Assembly (NCBI GenBank): GCA_947044365.1
Contig: OX345636.1
Span: forward strand, 36,605,212 to 36,669,211
Direction of reading: 5' to 3'
DNA length: 64,000 nt
DNA from: Petrosia ficiformis
Lineage: Eukaryota > Porifera > Demospongiae > Haplosclerida > Petrosiidae
Made by a program: the position numbers and the translations under genes. Shown here one piece after another: positions 41,201 to 51,800 of the stretch. Position 1 is the stretch's first letter; the number at the start of each line of letters is the position of its first letter. Under the pieces are notes generated by a model that was not told where the DNA came from, did not search any database, and saw only the letters and a program-made list of their open reading frames with translations.

Positions 41201-42833
41201 GTGGGACTTTGGAATTATGCCCATTTTAGCCATGTGTATTTGCCCACAATGTGTCACAGGGGGCATTTTTAACTTATCCGAAGCTGTGATAGATTGGGTT
41301 ACTACCACAGTGTATTGACTGATTGCTATTAGACGTTTGCGTGAGGCTTTAAGGTGTTGGCTGACATTGAAACCGACGCAGAACCCAAATTTAATCCCTC
41401 TGCAGAGGAAACAGGCAAAAGTTAGATCAGGATGTGTGTATAGGAATGGCTCCCATCACGCTTAACTTGTGTGTAGATACAACTTTAATTAAACAAACCC
41501 ATATCTTCTATAATAGTGGAAAAGGGGGGGTGGGGAGGTAAGGTGGTGATGTACGTATAGAAGGTGTGAATGTATGCATCTGCATACAGGTAAATTTGTA
41601 ATTGTTGTGCTGTCTGACAAATTACAAGGTGGGAGATGTTTTAGATACTTAATTATTAATTTAAACATTTTTTTTATTATTACTTTTATTTAACTATCTG
41701 CTTGGGATCAGCTTTACAATGCTGAAGTTATGCAAGTGGACAGTTGCCTGTTACATGTTACATAATCTCGTATATCTCCGTGTGGACACACCTCAATGCC
41801 TGCATGGAGTTATAGTAACTCTCTCTGTCTTGTAGTCTTGGTCAGGGGGAGTAATAGAGATTGTTCCTGTTACCTACACTCAGGTATGATATACTGTTCT
41901 AATTGTATATGAGAGTGTTTACATGGAACTATCTTTGAAACATGCTGGCTACTTGCCATTTGTAGACTCACCTGTTTCCAGGAACCCAAGAGCGCAATAT
42001 AATGAAAATTATAGTTAAATTCAAATGAGATGGTTGACCACAAGACCTTCTCATTATACTAGACACAAAATAATATGCCCAATAGGGCCTTGCCCATAAC
42101 AGAGAGCGATTAAAGTATTGGATGGGACATTGCTGTGGCTTCTCACTTCAAGAGACCAAAGTGCACACTCTGATATAACATGGTCTGTGGCCGGACATAA
42201 TGAACAGGTTCATTAAACCGCCTGAATTGAGTAGAGTGGCTGCCAAAAGAGATGTGTTCAGTTCTGGCCATTCTGATATTGCTCTACCAGAAGAGGTGGT
42301 CATCTGCGAGATACCCTTTTTCTCTGTGCATGTGGGCTAGGTGTACCACTATCTTGGCAAATGCAACCATATCCATGGTATCTTTGTGGTCCTCTTTTGT
42401 GCTGCCATGAAGGACAGAAACAAAAATACTGCAGACAGTGGGTCCGGTATATCCCATAGTCTTGAGTTTGAGTTTACCACGTTTGTTGGGACCACCTCTT
42501 GTACATGTTACTGCAAAGCAATGTTGTCAGCTAGCTGTTCTTTAAACTCAATAAACTGACTGGTTTTACTCTTTTTAACTGCTTTTGCTGGTATGGGGAA
42601 GAGTGTGGATGAAAGGATCAATGCTGGTGGCTAACAATGGATAGGTGCTGGTCAGCAGGGCTGACATACATGTGAACTCTGTATCTGGGTCCACTAATGG
42701 TGTTACTTCAGATGTGGTAGAACTAGAACTCTGTTTTGGTGAAAATAGTGGGATTGACTTGATAGAGTTGGGTGTTGGGGCTGAGCTTGTGGGATGAAGG
42801 GTTGATAATAATTAATAATTATAATTATATATA

Positions 42834-42889
<56 letters not shown>

Positions 42890-45800
42890 TATACAATTAT
42901 GGTAAGGTTATAACATGGCAAGAGGGTTATATCAGATTTATAAAAACCTAGCCCGAGGGCGAGATTTTTATAAATCTGATATAACTAGAGTGCCACGTGT
43001 TATAACTATTATATATCCCACCTACAACACAGACAAGGGCATGTGCAATTGCCTAGCACATTGTGTCATCGCTATGGCTGAAGAGACGGCTGTCACAGTT
43101 TCCAGGAAGTGAAAGCTATATCGTTCACATGCCATCCTATATGAATATTCATTACTGAGTGGTAGACACCCTTGTGATTAAATATATTTAAAGCAAAGCT
43201 CTAAATATCATTTAAAATTAGTAGGCATGTGTGTACAACACCCTTGCATTTAATTATTTTGCAGTCCAGTAGTCCAGTTCAGCGAATGAATACATCTGTT
43301 CAAATCCAGCTAGTCCAGATTTCTTTAATATTGCTAAATATGTTTAACCCTTCACAAAAATACTACATGTATTTGTTTTAAATGCATTTATCTTCTGTGA
43401 TTACATTTAAAACTGTTTCTCTGGGAAAAGCTTAACATAGTTAATATTTTAGTAATGGTGTGACAAGGAATTGCTCAATTGCAAATATTTCCACAGTTTA
43501 CCTTGCTTCAAGAAGAGTACAGACTCTTTTTCCAGGATTCACAAGATCTTTAAGATGTTTTGGCATAAAGTAACAGTCTGATGTAGATCTTATAATGATT
43601 TGAAACTGCAATCCTTCCTCTAACCCCTGAATGTGGCTTGGTGATGTACCTTGATGGTAGTTAATCTTATCAGCATACTACAGAAGGATAAATATAGAAT
43701 TTTGTAATTTGTAAGTCCACTATTGTGCTTGTATTTTATTGTTTAGATATTCAAAGCTGGTTGCATACTCCCATTTTGTCTACTTGTAGCATACCAAGAG
43801 CAATTAATATTAATACCACTGTTTTTGGTAAGCTTATATGGTACACCATTGGGTCACATAGCTTCTTAATTGACACTGCACAGTTCTCTCTTTAGGTCAG
43901 ATGGAGAAATTAATTATGATTATATGGCCACTAACAACAGCATTAACTCTTTGTTAATTGGCTAAATGGTGTAAACACAAACTACTGTTGAGCCAATTTG
44001 GACAATGTATCAAAACCTCTGATTAACACCCTCGCAACAAGTATGAAGTGTGATTGAAAACAGGTTTCCCAAATATCATTGACAGAAAATAATTATTAGA
44101 CAATACATATTATAATTATATAATTATATATGTGTAATAAGTAGCATGGTGAGAAGATGTAGCTACTAAAAAGATAAAGTCTTGTTTCTCAATTACCATT
44201 CTTGATACAAACTACATGTAAATGTCCTTGCTCAAAGAAAGATTATGTTAATTGATATTTTTCGCAAAGGTGAAGTTCTAAGAGCTAACATAAACTTTAT
44301 TGAGATTGGTACATGAAAATATAAACCTGGCAGACCATCATGCAATACATCTTCAGTTTCCTAATTGCTTCAAACAAGATTGGTTGTGTTTAGATGTACT
44401 CATTTGCCTATATTTTTAGGTTTCCAAACAAATGTTGTATACATAGGCAAACGATATAAAATGAATGCAGTAACCCTTCACTCTACCTACAAAGGCAAAG
44501 ATTAATAATACTTTCGTGATGAGTCTTAAATTGGAAATTAAAATATATTTAACAGTTGAGGGTGGCTACTCCCTTACCACATGTTCGACAACTCAACACA
44601 TGCACAGAGTGGTGGCAATTCTGTAGCCCACAATACAGTTGTTATACCTCAGTGTTTTGTGGGTCATGTCTAAGGTAGTGAGGAAAATATGTAGCCCTGG
44701 TTCTGCAATTTGCATTCTGTCCCATGCTATCCAGTTCTGCTCCTACTTTGGTGCAGCATATACATGTGTTGCCCCTCTGCTGTCATCAGTTATTGCAAAC
44801 TGGTCTTCTAGTATTTAAGCCCTCATCACTAATTCCATGGCTAGTGTTCATGACCTCCTTGCCTGCTGTTCTGGACAACTGATTAAAGCAGAAATTTACA
44901 TGAGGTCCCAAATGATTCTCCATTACAGCTTGTATAGTAGACTACTGGAAATACAGACACCTTCATATTCTGGAATACGGATGGGACTTATTATCCCAAC
45001 GAACATATGCATGCTATTTCAACTTGCATAATATGGACAGTAATAAATAATACAAAAACAAAACAAGCATTAAAAGTTGTAAGTACAAATGTAGCTTGCA
45101 TTCGAAGACTGATGTATAAGCTTTGAAGCAGAACTCATCTGAAGGTAGTTCTAGCAAATCTTTGGTCATTAAATATGCACATTTTCAAGACATTCTTAAA
45201 AAGGCAGCTATTGCTTTCTTTGCCATTCTTTTGTCTTAGAATCATGTGTTGTAATATATCCAGCAGTTATAAAGGGCTTACTTCCTGCAAATAATGCAAA
45301 CTGCAGGTCAGCCCAAGCTGATCTCTACAGTGCCCAAAGGTTCTAGGTAACATTCATAACAATGAAAAAACAGTCCGACAGCATTCAAAATGTAGCAATG
45401 CCCTGAACAATTAATGACATCTAAATTTATTTATGTCCTGCTTTGAAGGATTTCTCTGTTTTAGTATCTGTAAGTAGTTTTCAATAATTTCAACAGAAAG
45501 CACTTTGTAAGACAACCCTATAAAATAAGGAAACCTCCATAAACAGGACACTTTACCAAGGTCCCAAGGTATCTGGAATACACAGGTTTGATTGTAATTC
45601 CATAATAGGGATTCACATGAACACTGGATCATCACTATTATCTTATTTTACATTAAGTGACATTGTACATGTACATATCTCTGTTTTTTTTTTACAACTT
45701 AGATTGGTTGATTGTTAGTCCATGGTATTCTTATGGGCTATGTCTTCCATCCCTGGGGGTGTCATTTCCTACCATGGTCATCTACATGTGTATATAATTG

Positions 45801-48800
45801 GGCACAACTGTATTTACAATGCGATGGGGTTCAATCTGATTAACCTTCCTTATTTTTCTGCATGTTCTAGGCAATACCCTAACTTCCATGATGAGAAGTG
45901 ACTTCCCGTATATGAATTTGAAATGAGCAGTGCAATCTCCTCCCTTTGTCTTGGCCTCAGTGTTCTATTCCCATTCCTGATGAAGTGCAATGCATAACAT
46001 ATTTAATTATTTTTTTGTAATGAGGAGGTGTGGTCAGATGGACACACGGTCTTCTTTTGAGTTGATTTACTTCATTGTAGTTATAACCTATTTGTTGAAG
46101 AGAGTCAGTATTGACATATATACTTTGGAGGTCCCACCGAGACAAACAGAAGAGGATTGTAGTGCATTTATCAGACCATGTGTTGGCCAACACAAAATCA
46201 AGAATGCCGTTTAAACTAAAGGCATTATTAGACAAACCAAAACCAAGAGTTAACGAAGTAGAAGAGGACAAAAAGAGACTAAAAACAAGGGTTGAAAGTG
46301 CGGAGAGCGAGTTAAACAAAGCTGAAGCAGAGATCAAGAATCTGATGTCTAAGAGCTCAGATAATGAATTTGCCTTCATAGAGTTGGAAGACAAAGCTAC
46401 TTAGTACACAGGATGAGTTGTTAGAGATCAGTGCTGTTGCTGCGAGGTATGAGTGGGAATGTGAACAAATGAGAAAGGAACATGAAAGGGACTGTTTGTA
46501 AGCTAAGGATGAGTTATACATGAAAAGGACTGTTTGAAAACTAAGGTTGAGGTATATATACAAAGAGATGCAAACTGCACACAAGAAGAAATTAGATGCT
46601 CAAGATGAACTGATCTGTTTATTGAAGGAGATGCTGAGGATGGCTGATGGAGATGATAATAAATGTCCAGAGCTACTACGTCTGTTGAAGAAACAAAGGA
46701 ATAATGGCACATGAGATAGTTTCTTTTGGGTAGTGCAATTACCCTTTGTCCATTGTATCAGAAAGTTGGAGAAACATGCAGACGTTGAAGTGCCAGAAAA
46801 AGGTTTTGCCTTCTGCCAAGATATTGCTGATGTTGTACATTTAGCACAGGCTGCAAAAGAACAAGAGAAGCAAATGTCAGCACTTCATCCATCACAGCCA
46901 TCTCGGTCTTATACTTAGTAATATTTCTCAGCATGAAGAACTACATACTACTCCCACCTGTCGTAGGAATAGAACGAGGTACAATATCAAAGGACTCAAC
47001 TTTCGATCTCAGGGGTTTGAAATGTCCTTAATGTGTCATCCACCTGATCTGTCGGACTATTCTATTATGCTGAGTGCAATGGGAGGAGTGCTGTTACTGT
47101 GATATATCGGCACTCAGATCAAACCCCAGGTGTTTTTGCCTACAATAATTGACAACTCATAAACTGGTCACCTATTGATATATTGATACCGGTTCACAAT
47201 TCTAAGCAACACCATTAGAAGCCTCCACCCAGAGTTTTAATGTCTCCTCCATGAATTTCTACTTCCTCAGACACTGTGACTACACCCAGGTATATGATCA
47301 CATTGGTTTCTAATAAGAAGATAAATTTTTTTAACCGGTCAAAGCATGTGCTTGTGCGCATGTGGAATAAAGAAGTTACGATGTGAAGAGATCACTACCC
47401 CTTCTGATAACAAGGCATTAGCTACCATGGCATTAGCTTGGCAGCACTTTTAGCACAGAAGAAACCCAGATACGGGAAAGATGACTGGAAAAAAGTTTTT
47501 ATGTAAAGTGTGTGCATTCACATCATCGACTTCCGTATAAAGAAATTTGTGATGATGATCCAGATGCCTCTAAGGTAAAAAATCAATACCTTTTGTAGTA
47601 GTAAGCGTAAGTTACCTGAACTTCAGTGGGAGCAAAAGAGCTCACTAGCACAGTGGCTGAATTTCCTGTATGTGACTTAAGGCCAGTGTTGACAGTACAG
47701 GATTCCTTCAACTCATGGAAGTTGCTGAGCCTGGATACTTGGTTACCTGTCGAAGAACCATTAATAACTATGAAATATTTTTCTGTTAAAGCTCGTGTTA
47801 TCCCAGAACTCAAGGATGTAGATTTTATGGGAACAACTACCAATATGGGGTCTTCCAGAGCCAATGATGGCTATCTGTCGACAACAGCTCATTACATTTC
47901 ACCACAGTTTGTGACATTTCATAGAAACCTCTAGTGTTGTCCCTTTCCTGGCAGTCATAACGCTATAAATATTGCTACGTTCCAGAAAGTAACGTGGGGA
48001 ATTAATCTTAAAAATACCAGCTTTCACCTATGATAATGTAAAAAAATTTAATGAATCCTGTTAATGAGAATTTGATGTTCGTAGCTATTCCTTGTGCGGG
48101 ACACACTCTCAATCTTGCTGTGCAACATGCACTAGCTGTCCCAGAACTAAGGACTGCTTTGAAAATGGGTAAAAAGATTGTGAAACACTTCAACTGTTCT
48201 TGGCTCTATAATGAAGAGCTTAAGGTGACGCAGAAACAGTCAGATTTGCCTTCTCATTGCCTCATACAGGACATAGTGACACGGTTGAACTGAACACTGG
48301 AAATGGCATCTCATCTGTGTGAACAACAGGCTGCTATTGTAGCTGTTCTTCATGGAAAATGCAACCTCCATCATCTGGAACGTTTTTCTCGGGAATGGCA
48401 TAGTCTTGAAGACCTGGTAAAGCTGCTGGAACTATTCAAGAATGCAACTGAAGTACTGAGTGGTCAAAAATACCACACTCCTTCTTGTCTTAGTTCTATT
48501 CTAGTTGATTTCACAAAGGAGATTGAATACAATCCTTTGAACTCTACAGCAACAAAATCCGCAAAGGATCACGGTACAAGGACATAGAGTTACTGTTGTT
48601 AATGCACAAAGCAATCCCTTTGGACCCAAGGTTCAATATTCTCCCTCACTTGTCAGCAACTGAAATTGAGAGCAAGACACTTTCACTTCAAAGAGAAATG
48701 GTAGTACTTTTACAGAATCAGTCACAACAAATCAGTAAACTTATAACGAGTGACACCAGTCAAAAAGATGAAGACATTGAAAATGCTTTTGGGGGATAAG

Positions 48801-51800
48801 TTTGGAACTTTATCTCAAAACCATACAACTAGTTCTATTACTTTCGTAGACCAAGCTCAGGCTGAACTTGTTTGGTATACGGCTGAGCCTCAATTACCTC
48901 TTGACCATGATCCCCTACTCTGGTGGTGTGGTCGCACTAGCAGTTACCCTATACTTGGTAGACTCAGTAGGAAATATCTTTGTCTACCTAGTACATCAGT
49001 CCGTTCAGAAAGTCTGTTCAGCATCAGTGGTGCTGGAGTCAATGAAAAAAAAGCGTGGACGAATTGTACTTCTTCATGATAATTTGGACTCAGTTCACCA
49101 TGATTATAAGTGCATGAGAAAGACATGCAAATGTGATGTATGTATAGTGCATGAATGTAAGTGTAATTTGTGTAGTTCTGACAGAATGTAACTTTCTAAA
49201 TTTCAAATTTATAATACATGAACTTCTGTTCTATTATTCTTTTACATCCAATTTTTTGGTCAATATCCAATATTGAGAGTCTAATAACTGGTTAAGGAGA
49301 AGGGGGAAGATTCACACCTCTAGTATTGCTCCTGTAAACGCGGTTCGCATTGAACGTGATCCAGGAGGTGCAGTGTTATATTGAGAGGACTAGTTAAAGG
49401 AGCAAACAATCGAGAATCATTACATTTTTAGCCATTGTTTAAGCTATTAGCCTCAGAGTTAGAACTAGACGATTCACTTATAATTCCGAAAGATGGATAT
49501 CTGTTGATTCCAGTTCGAAGTCAAGATTGTCAAGACATATCAAGATGTTTCCCTTGGTAATGTGTATCAGGTAGTAGAAAAGGAAGGGGAGTTGATCATA
49601 AATTCAGATGTTGACAAAGGTTCTGTGGTGCCTCCCAGGAGTGGTTCACCAGTCAAAAGTACACACTAAAAACATTTGAGTGAAGCACAGCGAAAATGTA
49701 AATTCACATCTCTTTTGGTCACTGACCAGACCAAACATTGTAGAAAATAAGAAGGATCTATCCCATGGTCAAATATCCAGAATGGAGAAGCAGATGTTGG
49801 AGGCAGAAGTAATATAGGCCAGCCCTGTAGTGATGGTACAGAAGAAAGATAACCCTCTGAGATTCTGTGTCAATTATTAAATGTTAAATTCTGTTACTAG
49901 GAAGGACACTTTCCCACTGCCAAGGATAGACAATCTACTCGATCAGTTAATAGGAAAGTCAGTATGCCAAACGAGGTTATTGGCAAATACCTGTTAACCA
50001 ATAATGCTAAGCAAATACTGCTTTCGTGACACATGATTGACTCTACAAATTTCAGGTCATGCTGTTTGGGCTATGTAATGCGCGGGCAACATTTAAAAAA
50101 TGGATCTACCGAATATTGTCAGGTTTTGAGTGACATTTGCATTGTCTAAATAAGTGATATTTTAATTTTCTCTAGGTCAGTTGAGGAGCACTGTGATCAT
50201 TTGAGTCAAGTGTTTTAACCACTACGAAAACTTAGTCTAAAATTACATCCAGAAAAGTGTTCTTTGGGTCACTCAAAAGTACTCAGAGGTACTACTATTT
50301 AAACAAAATATCAAAATAGTCAAATAGTTGTAGTAGGTTGTGATGAAGCTAACCTTTAATAAGTGAGTTCCCCATTGTTTTTGTAGTTCATTTTTCAATC
50401 CACCAGTTTCTTTTAATATTGTCTGAGCAATAACAACTAAATAATAAATAAGAAAATTCAAGTAAAACTACTAATTTTAACATCTTAATTAAAGTACTAA
50501 ATGAATGCACTCACAGTGCAGAAACCTCGCCACATGTGTGATTGGAATAAGAAGCATTACTAAAAGAAAATAATTGCAGACAATACTTAACTGTAATAAT
50601 AGTTATTATACTGACATGTGTGTGTTACAATCTACACTGCAAGTTTTACCAAGAGGGAATAGTAATTTCTAGTATAAAAAACGGAAAATGGTTTTGTGGC
50701 CAAATGGTTTTGTGGCTGCAATCACGTGTATGAAATGAATTTGTGATCTAGAAATTGACAGTCATGGCAAAAAGCTTTGAGTCAGCTCAATGTTGTAGCA
50801 GCCACCACTTCAATTGTACTTGATTTCAAGCTATGATTCGACAGCCATAGCCTTCAAACAAGACGAGTTGTGTTTCAGTGAACTGTTTTGCTACCAAAGT
50901 TGTGAAGTGGTGACTGTGAGTTACAAACAATGCCATAACTTTAAAACAGAATGGTTTTAGCAAAAGCCTGTAGTTACTTTTGATCCTTGTATGATTTGAG
51001 GTCAGCTGGTAGTATTTTCAAAGTGCTAATGTTCATAGGTTCACTGTAATTTTAGAAAGAGACAAACAGACAGACAGACACTATGATTACAGTAACCCAT
51101 TACTCTGCCTATGCGGGTGAGGATTAATAACTTAGGATAGTAATGATTTTAGCTATTTCATTACAATCAATAGTTCCAATCAGTGTCCTCCTTTTGGAGA
51201 GGTGTGACTAATTAATTATTTAACCTGAAACCCAAAAATCACAATAGAAACTAATGAGACCGAATTTGGTATAACTTCAATGATTCTTATTCCAATCTTG
51301 CATCTACCTGTTCACCCTTCTAAACTTAAGAATCCCTGTTTGCTTGTTTGGAAGTAGAAAGTTTTTCATTTCTGTCACAAAATGAAGCCCTATCTTGATA
51401 ATGTCCATTATTATTACATTATTAAAGAGTCCTGCATTATACTACAGCAGCATAGAGGTTAGTCAGGCAGGACAAATATTTCAGGGGAGAAGTGAGATAT
51501 TTTGACAACAAAAGCTCCTGTTTGATATAAACACTTAGCTACTGAGTTAACTGAGTAGGTAGGTAGAAAGAAGTAAGAGTAGATGAAGAATCATCAAAGA
51601 AAGATGATGATTTATAATAATATTTACAACAATGGAATAGTTATTTGTGTATTAGAATAAAAATATCAGTTAAAGTTGTTGCTATGGCAATTATCTCGAC
51701 AGTCTATGTATTCATAGTATACACTAGTACTGAGTTACATCAGTTTCTATTGTAATTTCTGAGAATATGTGGTTATATTCAGTTGCGAATCTCCATTGAA

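Noticed and set aside
48868..49191. 107-codon frame overlapping the end of the hAT relic
   Set aside because: Out of frame with the recognisable dimerisation domain in the same stretch.
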